In this document: one piece after another, positions 35,829-44,154 of the stretch
Position numbering within the stretch: position 1 is the stretch's first letter
Layout of the letters: the number at the start of each line of letters is the position of its first letter
Source: Betaproteobacteria bacterium
GTDB lineage: Bacteria > Pseudomonadota > Gammaproteobacteria > Burkholderiales > Ga0077523
Assembly: GCA_016713305.1 (NCBI GenBank)
Contig: JADJPK010000021.1
Coordinates: forward strand, 1 to 64,000
Direction of reading: 5' to 3'
DNA length: 64,000 nucleotides
Notes under the pieces: model-generated
The model's database searches: none
What the model was told of the DNA's origin: nothing
Seen by the model: only the letters and a program-made list of their open reading frames with translations
Translations under genes and position numbers: made by a program

Positions 35829-36745
35829 GCGGAAAGGCCGGACCGGCCATCGTCTGCGTCGGCCACTGCGCGCTCGATCGGGTCTTCGGCGTGGACTCGT
35901 GGCCGACCGGCAGCGCCAAGATCGTGGCGGACCGTTTCGAGGAGTCGGGTGGCGGGATGGCGGCGAACGCGTCCGTGGCCGCCGCGCGGCTCGGCGCACG
36001 AGTCTCGTTCTGGGGACCGACGGGCGCCGATGCCACCGCACGGCGGATCCGCGAGCAGCTGGAGGAAGAAGGCGTCGACACCGGGAATCTGCGCTCCTTC
36101 GAGGGCATGACCACCTCCACCTCCGCGGTCCTGGTGGATGCCGGCGGCGAACGCCTCGTCGTGGGGTATCGCGGGACGGCACTGCAGGCGCCCGCGGACT
36201 GGCTCGAGTCCGCACCGCTGGTGGGTGCGGGAGCGTTGCTGGCGGATGTCCGATGGGTGGCGGGCGCGCGCGTTGCGTTGCGGGCTGCTCGCGCCGCGGG
36301 GATTCCCGCCATCCTCGATGGCGAGATCGCGCCGCGAGAAATTCTCCGGTCGCTCGCCGCCGAAGCCGGCCACATCGTCTTCTCGGAACGGGGCCTCGCG
36401 TCGATGTCCGGCGAACCCATGGACGATGCGCTGCGGGGCGTAGTCTCGCGCCGTGCCGAAGTGGCCGCGGTCACGCTCGGTGAACACGGGGTGCGCTGGG
36501 TGGAAGCGAGCGAGCCTTCACGGGTGTTCGAGCAGAAGGGCTTCCCGGTGCGGGCGGTCGACACGCTGGCGGCCGGCGACGTCTTTCACGGTGCCTACGC
36601 CGTGGCCGTCGCAGAGCGACTCAGCGTCGCGGACGCGATGCGGTTCGCGTGCGCCGCGGCGGCGATCAAGTGCACCCGTACAGGGGGCAGGAACGGAGCG
36701 CCCTCGCGGGAGGAGGTGGAGGTCTTCCTGCGGAGCAGGGCGTAG
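35825..36745 (+). CDS. PfkB-family sugar kinase
   Basis: 306 residues from the ATG at 35825 that overlaps the XRE stop (ATGA). The ribokinase fold is clear: N-terminal substrate motif ESGGGMAANASVAAARLGA near residues 40-58, and C-terminal ATP/anion-hole motif VDTLAAGDVFHGAYA near 247-261, with catalytic Asp in AAGD. The first Gly of the usual GAGD is Ala, as in some sulfofructose- and ketose-kinase-like members. The substrate cannot be assigned from sequence. Transcriptional coupling to an XRE/MmyB regulator is unusual for catabolic kinases, and no sugar transporter or isomerase adjoins it. Confidence 0.85.
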   Translation: MSGKAGPAIVCVGHCALDRVFGVDSWPTGSAKIVADRFEESGGGMAANASVAAARLGARVSFWGPTGADATARRIREQLEEEGVDTGNLRSFEGMTTSTSAVLVDAGGERLVVGYRGTALQAPADWLESAPLVGAGALLADVRWVAGARVALRAARAAGIPAILDGEIAPREILRSLAAEAGHIVFSERGLASMSGEPMDDALRGVVSRRAEVAAVTLGEHGVRWVEASEPSRVFEQKGFPVRAVDTLAAGDVFHGAYAVAVAERLSVADAMRFACAAAAIKCTRTGGRNGAPSREEVEVFLRSRA

Positions 36746-36793
36746 CGCCGGACGCGCGAATGACGCGATGGGCGCGAAGGAAGAACGGGACCG

Positions 36794-37618
36794 TCAGCCG
36801 AGCAGCGCCTCCCGCACGGCGCGCCAGCTGGCCTCGTCCGGGGCGTAGAGCAATCCTCCGGTTCTCTGCGTGGGCCGGTAGGGCGTGCCGTCGTAGTGCG
36901 CGGAGAAACCGCCGGCTTCGCGATGAACGAGCCAGCCGGCGGCGTGATCCCAGGGCATCAGCTTGTTGTACATGAGCACATGGCAGTCGCCGGAGGCCGC
37001 CAGCCGGTATTCGTGAGCGGCGCAGCGCAGATTGGCGGTCGAGCGCAGTTTTGCCATGTTGCGCGCGACCTGCGTGCGCAGCGGCTCTTCCAGAAAGCCC
37101 ACGCCCATGATGCCTTCCATGCGCGACACCTCCACAGGTTCGGCCACGCGCAACCGCTTCGTCTCGCCACCCTCGAAGCTCTGCCACGCACCTTCGTCTC
37201 TCACCGCGAACGTCGTGTTTCTCCCCACCGGGTCGTGGATCGCGCCGGCCACGATCTCGCCCCGCAGCGTCACGGCCGCCATCACGGCGAACGCTGGCAA
37301 GCCGGCAACGAAATTCCGCGTGCCGTCCACGGGGTCGAGGATGAAGGCGAGCGGCGCGTCGCCGAGGGTGTCGAGAATCGAAGGGTCGCGCGTCGCGGCT
37401 TCTTCGCCGACGATCACCGCCGACGGGTACCACTTCGACAACTGATCGGCCATCGCACGTTCGGCCGCTTCGTCGGCATCCGTGACCAGATCGACGGCGG
37501 AACTCTTGGTGCGGATCTCGGAGGCCTGGAGACGGTTGAAACGGGGCAGGATCTCGGCGCGGGCGGTGTCGGCAAGCAGGGTGCAGAGGCGGTCGAGATC
37601 GGTACGGGTAAACGTCAT
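36794..37618 (-). CDS. Inositol monophosphatase family phosphatase
   Basis: 274 residues from ATG at 37618. Metal-binding motifs are intact: VGEE (about residue 71), DPVDGTRNF (about 94-102) and WDHAAGWLVHREAGG (about 219-233). These define the Li-sensitive phosphatase fold that hydrolyses inositol phosphate, 3'-phosphoadenosine 5'-phosphate, histidinol phosphate or fructose-1,6-bisphosphate. Without partners the substrate remains open. Converges with the sugar kinase (about 50 bp apart); likely monocistronic. Confidence 0.9.
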   Translation of the reverse strand: MTFTRTDLDRLCTLLADTARAEILPRFNRLQASEIRTKSSAVDLVTDADEAAERAMADQLSKWYPSAVIVGEEAATRDPSILDTLGDAPLAFILDPVDGTRNFVAGLPAFAVMAAVTLRGEIVAGAIHDPVGRNTTFAVRDEGAWQSFEGGETKRLRVAEPVEVSRMEGIMGVGFLEEPLRTQVARNMAKLRSTANLRCAAHEYRLAASGDCHVLMYNKLMPWDHAAGWLVHREAGGFSAHYDGTPYRPTQRTGGLLYAPDEASWRAVREALLG

Positions 37619-37832
37619 GGCGGGCGGCAGGAGGAGGAGAGGATCTGTGGAGGGTACCGCGAACGTGCGTTCCCGGCCCGAAGCTGAACGAAATGGAAGA
37701 AGGCCGCGTTGCGCTGTCCCGCGAAGACGGTTCGATGACCCCGGGGCGCGAGGGCCCGTGCACTCGTTCGTTTTCGCCATCGACCCCATCGTCGCTGCCC
37801 CTGCGTTCAAGGACTGACGCTACACTTTCCGC

Positions 37833-38405
37833 ATGACGGAGGACGCGGACGACGAGACGCTGATGCTTCGCTACGCGCAGGGCGACGCGGGCGCATTCGC
37901 CGTCCTCTACGAGCGGCACAAGCGCGGGCTCTATCGCTTCTGTCTGCGGATGACGGCGGATCGCGGCCGTGCGGAGGAAGTGTTCCAGGACGCGTGGGTC
38001 AATCTCATCCAGGCGCGGGACCGCTACCGGGTCGAGGCCCGCTTCACCACCTTTCTTTACCAGATCGCGCGCAACCGGATGATCGACGTGCTGCGGCGGG
38101 ACGGCAGGATCGCCTTCTCGCTCGAAGACGACGAGGGCGCGGCGCTTGCCGGTTCGCTGGAGGCCGGGAATTCCGATCCGCCGGACAGGATGCTGGAGCG
38201 CAAGCAGGACACCACCCGCATCGTCGACGCCGTGGAGGCCCTGCCGGCGGCGCAGCGGGAGGCTTTCCTGATGCATGAGGAGGGTGAACTGACCCTCGAG
38301 GAGATTGCGGTGCTGACGGGCGTGGGACGCGAAACGGTGAAGAGCCGGCTGCGCTACGCATTGAACCGTCTGCGCAGCGTGTTGCGGGAGCGTGGAGATG
38401 GCTGA
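37833..38405 (+). CDS. ECF-type RNA polymerase sigma factor
   Basis: 190 residues. Region 2 covers about residues 8-90: LMLRYAQGDAGAFAVLYERH, then EEVFQDAWVNLIQARDRYR and FTTFLYQIARNRMIDVLRR, the -10 recognition block. Region 4 covers about 125-185: ALPAAQREAFLMHEEGELTL, then VGRETVKSRLRYALNRLR, the -35 helix-turn-helix. The two are joined by an acidic linker. The next gene starts inside its stop codon region (8-nt overlap) and has one membrane segment, the usual layout of a sigma/anti-sigma pair. Stimulus and regulon unknown. Confidence 0.92.
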   Translation: MTEDADDETLMLRYAQGDAGAFAVLYERHKRGLYRFCLRMTADRGRAEEVFQDAWVNLIQARDRYRVEARFTTFLYQIARNRMIDVLRRDGRIAFSLEDDEGAALAGSLEAGNSDPPDRMLERKQDTTRIVDAVEALPAAQREAFLMHEEGELTLEEIAVLTGVGRETVKSRLRYALNRLRSVLRERGDG

Positions 38406-39480
38406 ACCGATGGACGATCCGGACCTCTCCGGAATCGGCGCGGCCTATCGCCGGGCGGTTGCGGAGGAAGGTCCCCCCGAGGCGCTGGACGCTGCGATCC
38501 TCGCCGCTTCACGTCGCGCGGTGAATGCCGGTCCCGCGATCCGCAGGCGCAGCTTCGTGCAGCGGTGGCGCATGCCGCTCGCGGCTGCGGCGGTCGTCGT
38601 CGTCGCATCGTCGTTGTCGCTGCTGATGTACGACGAAGGCCGGCACGAAGGAGTGCTGCGCGACACACCACCTCCGATGCACGGCGTTCCGGAAAAGGTC
38701 GACAGCGTCACGGCTCAGCCACAGGCTGTCCCTGTGCCGCCGGAGCTTGCCGGGCCGCAAGCCGAACGGGCGGAACCCGCGGTGCGGATGCGGGAATCCT
38801 CTCCTGCGGCCGCCGTTTCGCCGAAGGCACCGGAAAGAAAGGTGGAGGAGGCGCGTTCGGCCCGGCAAACGGATCGATACGAGGGTCCGCCGGCGTCCTC
38901 GGCTTCGGCACCAGCGCCGGCGCCGGACCGGTCGTCGGCGCAGGAAGCCTTGCGCGCAGACGAAGCCGCGGAGAGGGACCATGCCGCCGATGCGGCGAAG
39001 GCAGACAGCCCGGAGCGAGAACGGGCGCCTGCGCCGGTTGCTTCGGCCGCACCGCCTCCCCCCACCCTGCCGCCTCCACCGGCTGCGCCTGTCGCATCGG
39101 CCGAGGTCTCCCGACCGCCAGGAACGGAGACTCCCGCCGCTCCGCCCACCCGCACCACCGGGGCCGGTACCGTTCGAGGGGCCGTCGAATCCGGCGCCCT
39201 GGCGAAGCAAGGATCGTTGTCCAACCTGCGCAGTGGAGAGCGGCAGGTCTCCGGTTTTTCCGGCAGTCCAGAACGCAGGGTTTCCGATGCGTCCGCGCTG
39301 GAAGGCATCCGGCAGTTGTGGGAAAGCGGCAGGATGGCCGAGGCGCGCACGGCGCTCGATCGCCTGCGATGCGAGCGCCCGGGTCTGGCAATTCCACCGG
39401 AATTCCCCGTGCCGCATGCGGTCTTGCCCGTTTGCCCGTCGGTCCCGACGACTAAAGATGCTCCCCTGCCGGACCGTTAA
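38398..39480 (+). CDS. Single-pass membrane protein, candidate anti-sigma factor
   Basis: ATG at 38398 overlaps the sigma-factor stop, so the pair is translationally coupled. About 360 residues: a short cytoplasmic N-terminus (residues 1-58) with GPPEALDAAILAASRRAV, one transmembrane helix (about 62-79, LAAAAVVVVASSLSLLM), a long Pro/Ala/Glu-rich periplasmic linker (about 90-270) and a short helical C-terminal region (LEGIRQLWESGRMAEARTAL). The N-terminal part lacks an obvious zinc anti-sigma motif (no HxxxCxxC). The anti-sigma role is inferred from context and topology only. The linker length suggests spanning the periplasm or sensing the wall. Confidence 0.7.
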   Translation: MAEPMDDPDLSGIGAAYRRAVAEEGPPEALDAAILAASRRAVNAGPAIRRRSFVQRWRMPLAAAAVVVVASSLSLLMYDEGRHEGVLRDTPPPMHGVPEKVDSVTAQPQAVPVPPELAGPQAERAEPAVRMRESSPAAAVSPKAPERKVEEARSARQTDRYEGPPASSASAPAPAPDRSSAQEALRADEAAERDHAADAAKADSPERERAPAPVASAAPPPPTLPPPPAAPVASAEVSRPPGTETPAAPPTRTTGAGTVRGAVESGALAKQGSLSNLRSGERQVSGFSGSPERRVSDASALEGIRQLWESGRMAEARTALDRLRCERPGLAIPPEFPVPHAVLPVCPSVPTTKDAPLPDR

Positions 39481-39557
39481 GCCTGATTCAGACGGGGATC
39501 CTCCCTGAACGATGTGGACGCCTGCATTACGACGGGCCAAGGCAGAGACGACGGGAG

Positions 39558-40970
39558 ATGGACAAACAGAGTTTCGACGAACTGAAGACCACGGGAAAAC
39601 TCCCGTCGCCTTCGGGTGTGGCATTGCGGATCATGGAGCTGTGCCGGAAGGAAGACGTCTCGCTCGCCGAGATCGCCCGGATCGTCCAGGCGGATCCCGC
39701 GCTCTCGGGGCGGCTCATCAAGTTCGCGAACTCGGCCATGGCCGGGCCGCGCCGCCCGGTGGCCGCCGTGGTGGACGCGATCCGGCTGCTGGGCGTGAAC
39801 ACGGTGCGGCAGCTCTCGCTCGGCTTCTCCATCATGGGGCAGCACAAGACGGGCTCCTGCAATGCCTTCGACTACCATGGGTATTGGTCGCGTTCCCTGG
39901 CGAGTGCCATCGCGGCGAACGCGTTGTGCCTGCGGACGCGCACTGCCCCGCCCGACGAGGCGTTCACGTGCGGCCTGCTCGCCAAGATCGGCTCGCTTGC
40001 CCTGGCCACCCTCTATCCGGATGGGTACGGCCAGCTTGTCGCGGACATGCCGGCGAACCTCGAAGCCGCGCTCAAGCGGGAGCGCGAACATCTGCAGACC
40101 GACCACATCGAAATGACGGCAGCCCTGCTGGAGGAGTGGATGCTGCCGCGCATCTTCGTGAATGCGGTCACCTATCACGAGGATCCGCCTTCGGGCCAGT
40201 ACCCCGAAGGCTCGCGTGAGTCGACGCTGTGCTACCTGCTCAACCTTGCCACCAAGATCGGCAGTTTCTGCGCCGCCGACGACCAGCGCCGCAAGGCGAT
40301 GCTGCCGGATCTCATCTTCGACGGCGCCCGGATCGGACTGGACGCCGATGCCCTGGGGCTGCTGAGCGATCAGGTCGTGAGCGAGTGGAAGGAGTGGGGA
40401 CGGGTCCTGGAGGTCAAGACCGGCGAGGTGCCCCCGTTCTCGGCACTGGTCCAGGCGGCGAGCGAAGCTCCCCCTGCCGCCACCGCGGGCGCTGCGGCCC
40501 CTGCTTCGAAGGATGGCGCCAAGCCGGCGACCGCTCAGGTGATTCCGCTGCACGGGGGCGTGCGTCCGGAAGATTCGCTGCGGATTCTCGTGGCGGACGA
40601 CGATCCGGCGATGCTGACGCTCGTGTCACGCCTGCTGTCGCAGCAGGGCCACAGGGTGTGCGTGGCCCGCGATGGCCCGCGAGGCGCTGCGGGTCGCGAT
40701 GAAGGAGCAGCCGCAGATGATCATCTGCGACTGGATGATGCCGGAGATGGATGGCCTGGCCCTGTGCCGCGCGCTGCGGGACACGGAGGAAGGCAAGCAG
40801 ATCTACTTCCTGCTCCTCACGGCGCTCGAGGAGGAGGACAGCCTGGTCCAGGCGTTCGAAGCCGGCGTGGACGACTTCGTGACCAAGCCCGTGTCTTCAC
40901 GTGTGCTCACGGCGCGATTGCGCGCGGGATTGCGCGTGATCCGGCTGCAGCAGGAGGCCGAACGGGATAG
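39558..40970 (+). CDS. HDOD-REC-GGDEF signalling protein, N-terminal part (frameshifted)
   Basis: ATG at 39558. Residues about 10-210 form an HDOD domain (LPSPSGVALRIMELCRKEDV, then IVQADPALSGRLIKFANSAM). Like other HDOD proteins it lacks the catalytic metal ligands of HD-GYP enzymes. A linker leads to the start of a receiver domain (LRILVADDDPAMLTLVSRLL) near residue 338. At about 40670 one extra C in GGCCCGC breaks the frame; the remaining 100 codons to 40970 are noise. Removing that base joins it to the ORF at 40672-41619, giving a 686-residue protein. Confidence 0.85.
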   Translation: MDKQSFDELKTTGKLPSPSGVALRIMELCRKEDVSLAEIARIVQADPALSGRLIKFANSAMAGPRRPVAAVVDAIRLLGVNTVRQLSLGFSIMGQHKTGSCNAFDYHGYWSRSLASAIAANALCLRTRTAPPDEAFTCGLLAKIGSLALATLYPDGYGQLVADMPANLEAALKREREHLQTDHIEMTAALLEEWMLPRIFVNAVTYHEDPPSGQYPEGSRESTLCYLLNLATKIGSFCAADDQRRKAMLPDLIFDGARIGLDADALGLLSDQVVSEWKEWGRVLEVKTGEVPPFSALVQAASEAPPAATAGAAAPASKDGAKPATAQVIPLHGGVRPEDSLRILVADDDPAMLTLVSRLLSQQGHRVCVARDGPRGAAGRDEGAAADDHLRLDDAGDGWPGPVPRAAGHGGRQADLLPAPHGARGGGQPGPGVRSRRGRLRDQARVFTCAHGAIARGIARDPAAAGGRTG

Positions 40971-41619
40971 CCAGAGTCTTCGCCGGTTCGCGACCGAACT
41001 GGCGGTCGCGAACCGCCGCCTGCGACAGGCTGCGCTGACGGACCCGCTGACCGGCCTGCCGAACCGGCGCTACGCGATGGAACGGCTGGAACAGGAATGG
41101 GCGGCATCGTCGCGCAACCAGCGGACCTTCACCGCCATGATGATCGACATCGACCGGTTCAAGGCCGTCAACGACGTCTACGGACACGAAATGGGCGACC
41201 AGGTCCTGCGGCAGGTGGCGCTTGCGCTGCGCAAGGCCGCCCGATCGGAGGACGTGATCTGCCGGCTGGGTGGCGAGGAGTTCCTGGTGATATCGCCCGA
41301 CACGCCGCTGGCGCCGTCGCTGCGTCTGGCGGACCGTCTGCGCCAGGCCGTGTGCGGCTCGCCCATGGTGCTGGGCACGCTGCGCTATCCGCTGTCGGTT
41401 TCCATCGGTGTCGCCGAGCGCGGCCCGGCCATGCTCAAGTTCGACGAGCTGCTCAAGGCGGCGGACGAAGTTCTCTATCACGCCAAGCGTCTCGGCGGAA
41501 ACCGGGTGCAGGCGGCAGGTCAGAAAGTGGCGGTCCCGCCCGCGACTGCCGTTCCGGAGGCCGACGCGCCTGTCAGCCCCCAGCCGTCCACTTCGACGGT
41601 CGCGGCCGTCAAGAGCTGA
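40672..41619 (+). CDS. HDOD-REC-GGDEF signalling protein, C-terminal part (diguanylate cyclase)
   Basis: Completes the receiver domain: phosphoacceptor Asp in MIICDWMMPEMDG, switch residues in LLLTALEEE, and Lys in DFVTKP. After a coiled-coil linker comes a full GGDEF domain: LTDPLTGLPNRRYAMERLEQ, DIDRFKAVNDVYGHEMGD and the active-site GGEEF. An inhibitory-site RxxD (RSED) sits five residues before GGEEF, so feedback by c-di-GMP is expected. It synthesises c-di-GMP under control of phosphorylation and the HDOD module. The ATG at 40672 could act as an internal start, but the split is best read as a single-base indel. Confidence 0.88.
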   Translation: MAREALRVAMKEQPQMIICDWMMPEMDGLALCRALRDTEEGKQIYFLLLTALEEEDSLVQAFEAGVDDFVTKPVSSRVLTARLRAGLRVIRLQQEAERDSQSLRRFATELAVANRRLRQAALTDPLTGLPNRRYAMERLEQEWAASSRNQRTFTAMMIDIDRFKAVNDVYGHEMGDQVLRQVALALRKAARSEDVICRLGGEEFLVISPDTPLAPSLRLADRLRQAVCGSPMVLGTLRYPLSVSIGVAERGPAMLKFDELLKAADEVLYHAKRLGGNRVQAAGQKVAVPPATAVPEADAPVSPQPSTSTVAAVKS

Positions 41620-41648
41620 CGGCGGCTCTCATTCAGGGCAGTACAAAG

Positions 41649-41689
41649 CACAACAGCCCTTGCCGGTGACCGGCAAGGGCTGTTGTGTT
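41649..41689. terminator. Bidirectional intrinsic terminator
   Basis: A perfect 19-bp stem: arms ACAACAGCCCTTGCCGG and CCGGCAAGGGCTGTTGT around a TGA loop, with a short T-run TGTGTTTC on the + side and a T-rich tail on the minus side. It sits between the convergent GGDEF and phasin genes and probably serves both. Confidence 0.88.
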
Positions 41690-41738
41690 TCAGGCGGAAT
41701 CCGATCGTCGACCGGAACCCGCCCCCAGGGCGCCTGGA

Positions 41739-42269
41739 TCAGGCGGCCTTGCGCTTCGTGCTCACGGGCTGGACCGACGCCACGGTGGCGTTGATGGTCG
41801 AACCGACATCCTTGAATGCGTGCAGCGAGCTTTCGTAAGCCTGGTTCGCCGTGGTGATGGCGGACTTGAAGGCGGACACGAAGGCCTCGGAACCGGCGGG
41901 GGCCGACTTGAGCAGGCCGTCCAGCGCCACGACCATCTGCTTGTTGAACTCGGTGACCTGGGTCTCGACCAGCGAGGCCAGTTCGGACTGAGTGGCGGAA
42001 ACCTGCTCGTAGACGGTACGGGCATAGGCCTGGGTCGTCTCGAAATCGGGCTTGAACGCCTTGGATGCCAGCGTGCGCAGATCGGCGGGGTCCTTGGCGG
42101 AGGCCACGGCCTGGAAGGCGCCGGTGAACTCGTCGAAGGCCGCGCGGGCGGTCTTGGTGTTCAGGTCGAGCAGACGGGCAACGCCGTCGGAGGTGATGGA
42201 AGCCGCACGGACAGCAGCGTCGAACTGGGCCTTGGCCGGACCCGTGAAATCGGGAGTCGTAAACGACAT
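41739..42269 (-). CDS. phaP: Phasin family protein (PHA granule surface)
   Basis: 176 residues from ATG at 42269 (GGAGC upstream on the minus strand). All-helical, Ala/Thr/Ser-rich, no Cys. It has the phasin-family pattern: FTGPAKAQFDAAVRAASITS, then ARLLDLNTKTARAAFDEF in the first third, and the Lys-rich end VSTKRKAA. Such proteins coat polyhydroxyalkanoate granules in betaproteobacteria. Expression is expected to be high: a near-consensus sigma-70 promoter lies about 90 bp upstream, and a strong terminator follows. No PHA synthase is in the window. Confidence 0.88.
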   Translation of the reverse strand: MSFTTPDFTGPAKAQFDAAVRAASITSDGVARLLDLNTKTARAAFDEFTGAFQAVASAKDPADLRTLASKAFKPDFETTQAYARTVYEQVSATQSELASLVETQVTEFNKQMVVALDGLLKSAPAGSEAFVSAFKSAITTANQAYESSLHAFKDVGSTINATVASVQPVSTKRKAA

Positions 42270-42352
42270 GACAGTTGCTCCTTCGGAAAGTGGAGTGATG
42301 TTTCCATGCAACTGGGCTGGGCCCACGCAGTTATGCTGCATTGCACAAAACG

Positions 42353-42381
42353 AAGTATATGCACGGAAATGCAAGTGTCAA
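42353..42381 (-). promoter_or_regulatory. Sigma-70 promoter of the phasin gene, with TGC-rich motifs
   Basis: On the minus strand, TTGACA (42376-42381) and ATACTT (42353-42358) are separated by 17 bp: a perfect -35 box, ideal spacing and a moderate -10 box, in an AT-rich island unlike its surroundings. Around the start site lies TGCATTGCA-type dyad sequence (TGTGCAATGCAGCA, 42337-42350). This resembles the TGC-rich operators of PHA-responsive repressors (PhaR); that regulation is inference. Confidence 0.75.
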
Positions 42382-42457
42382 GGGTTGAAGCGAAGTTTTT
42401 TGTGCGATGCGACAAAAAGAGGTGCGGACCCTGCGCTCCGCTCGCGTTGCCCACCGG

Positions 42458-42522
42458 CCAGGGTCCAGGAATTCGGGTCCGGTGCCCAGGGTCTAGGGCC
42501 CAGGGCCCAGGGTCTAGGGTCT
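42458..42522. repeat. Short GGGTCTAGGGCCCAGGG-type repeat cluster
   Basis: Five to six variants of the unit (CC)AGGGTC(T/C)AGGG / GGGCCCAGGGCCCAGGG follow one another between the phasin promoter region and the end of the methyltransferase gene, overlapping its stop codon. The units are partly palindromic (GGGCCC). Origin unknown; it could form a hairpin at the mRNA end of the methyltransferase gene. Confidence 0.6.
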
Positions 42523-43179
42523 CTTCCTGATCACCGTCAACCCATCCCCCATGGGCAGCAGGGACAGGTCGACGCGGGCATCGTCGCGGACGTGGGCATT
42601 GAAGGCCCGGATCGCCTGGGTATCGGCGTCCTGCACGGCGGGGTCGGCCGGTTTCCCGTACCAGAGCGTGTTGTCCACGAGGATGAGACCGCCGGCCCGG
42701 ACCAGTTGCAGGCACCGTTCGTAGTAGTCCAGATAGCCTTCCTTGTCCGCGTCGATGAACGCGAAATCGTAGGTGTCCTGCTGCCGGGCCGCGAGCAGCG
42801 CATCCAGGGTCTGCAGAGCCGGAGCCAGGCGCAGGAAGATCTTGTGGCCCACACCGGCGGCGTTCCAGTATTTCCATGCCACCGCGGTCCAGGTCTCGCT
42901 CACGTCGCAGGCGGTGATCGCTCCGTCCTCGGGCAGTGCCAGCGCGACTGCGAGCGCCGAATAGCCGGTGAAGGTGCCGATCTCGAGGCAGCGCCGGGCG
43001 CCCAACGTACGAACCAGGAGCTGCATGAACTGGCCCTGCTCGGGACTGATCTGCATGCCCGCTTCGGGCAGGCGGGCCGTTTCCTCCCGGAGATCCCGCT
43101 GCAGCGGCGTCTCTCGCAGCGAAGCATCGAGAAGGTACCGGTGGAGACTGTCGTCCAGGGACAGGGTTCGATTCGACAT
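42514..43179 (-). CDS. SAM-dependent O-methyltransferase (caffeoyl-CoA/catechol type)
   Basis: 221 residues, full length for the family. SAM-binding motif I is LEIGTFTGYSALAVALALPE (about residues 65-84); motif post-I includes ITACDVSE; the metal-binding Asp region is YDFAFIDADKEGYLDYYERC (about 136-155), then LILVDNTLWYGK (about 164-175). These are the hallmarks of cation-dependent class I O-methyltransferases acting on catechol-like substrates. Cytosolic. It ends in a repeat cluster. The next minus-strand gene upstream ends 57 bp away or more; operon status uncertain. Confidence 0.9.
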   Translation of the reverse strand: MSNRTLSLDDSLHRYLLDASLRETPLQRDLREETARLPEAGMQISPEQGQFMQLLVRTLGARRCLEIGTFTGYSALAVALALPEDGAITACDVSETWTAVAWKYWNAAGVGHKIFLRLAPALQTLDALLAARQQDTYDFAFIDADKEGYLDYYERCLQLVRAGGLILVDNTLWYGKPADPAVQDADTQAIRAFNAHVRDDARVDLSLLPMGDGLTVIRKRP

Positions 43180-43236
43180 GGAGAGAATTGACGGCGTGGT
43201 GGCGAAGGTCTGAAGCGGTCCGGAGCACTGACCCGG

Positions 43237-44154
43237 TCACGCGCGAACGCGGCCGGGAGGCAGAGGTAAGGCAACCCGTTTGGGAATGCGTTCGCGCCGC
43301 CAGTGCTGCCGGGCCCATTGCCACAGCTGCGAGGGGGCGGACCCGGCAAGCTCGACGGGTGGCGGGTGCCCCAGGAAAGTCAGGGCGGAAGCGACCACGC
43401 TCGATGGCCTCCCGCTGTCGACGGGATCGGCGAGCGTCTGCTTCGACAGCTTCTGTCCTCCCGCATCCAGCGCCACGGGCAGGTGCAGGTAGGCGGGCGG
43501 CGTCTCGTTCAGCAACTGGTAGAGCCACAACTGCCGGGGGGTCGAATCCAGGAGATCCGCTCCGCGCACGACCGTGTCGAATCCGGAGTGGAGGTCATCC
43601 ACGACGCACGCGAGATGGTAGGCGTAGACGCCGTCGGCCCGGCGGACCACGAAGTCGCCGGTGGCCATCGCGAGGTCTTGCCGCACGGTCCCCTGCAACG
43701 CGTCCTCGAAGACGATCGGCGCTTCCGGCACCCGGACACGGAGGGCCGGAGCACGGTCCGGATGGCTCGGGCCGGCGCGGCAGGTGCCCGGGTACCGCGG
43801 CCCCTCGATCCCCGGCAAACCTGCACGGGCAATCTCGGCGCGGGAACATGTGCACGGGTAGATCCCGCCGGTTTCCTCGAGCCGGGCGAGCGCATGCTCG
43901 TAGGCATCGCGGCGCTCGCTCTGCCGCACGATCGGGCCGGTCCACTGGAATCCCAGCGCCTCGAGACAGGCGAGGATCGCCGCTTCGGCGCCCGCGGCCA
44001 CCCGGGGCGGGTCGAGATCGTCGATCCTGAGATGCCATTCCCCGCCATGAGCGAGGGCGTCGGCGTAGCTGCCTGTGGCGGCCACGATCGATCCGAAATG
44101 CAGCGGCCCCGACGGCGTGGGGGCAAAGCGCCCCCGATAGGCGCCCACCTTCAC
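43237..44154 (-). CDS. gluQ: Glutamyl-Q tRNA(Asp) synthetase
   Basis: 305 residues from GTG at 44154, which overlaps the DUF2069 stop (GTGA). A truncated class I glutamyl-tRNA-synthetase-like enzyme that attaches glutamate to queuosine 34 of tRNA(Asp). Signatures: FAPTPSGPLHFGS (HIGH-like, residues about 10-22), a zinc knuckle with CTCSRAEIARAGL then GPRYPGTCR (about 100-130), and KLSKQ (KMSKS-like, about 230). The length is right and it lacks the anticodon-binding domain, which distinguishes it from GltX. Last gene of the wrbA-hugZ-DUF2069-gluQ operon. Confidence 0.93.
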   Translation of the reverse strand: MKVGAYRGRFAPTPSGPLHFGSIVAATGSYADALAHGGEWHLRIDDLDPPRVAAGAEAAILACLEALGFQWTGPIVRQSERRDAYEHALARLEETGGIYPCTCSRAEIARAGLPGIEGPRYPGTCRAGPSHPDRAPALRVRVPEAPIVFEDALQGTVRQDLAMATGDFVVRRADGVYAYHLACVVDDLHSGFDTVVRGADLLDSTPRQLWLYQLLNETPPAYLHLPVALDAGGQKLSKQTLADPVDSGRPSSVVASALTFLGHPPPVELAGSAPSQLWQWARQHWRRERIPKRVALPLPPGRVRA

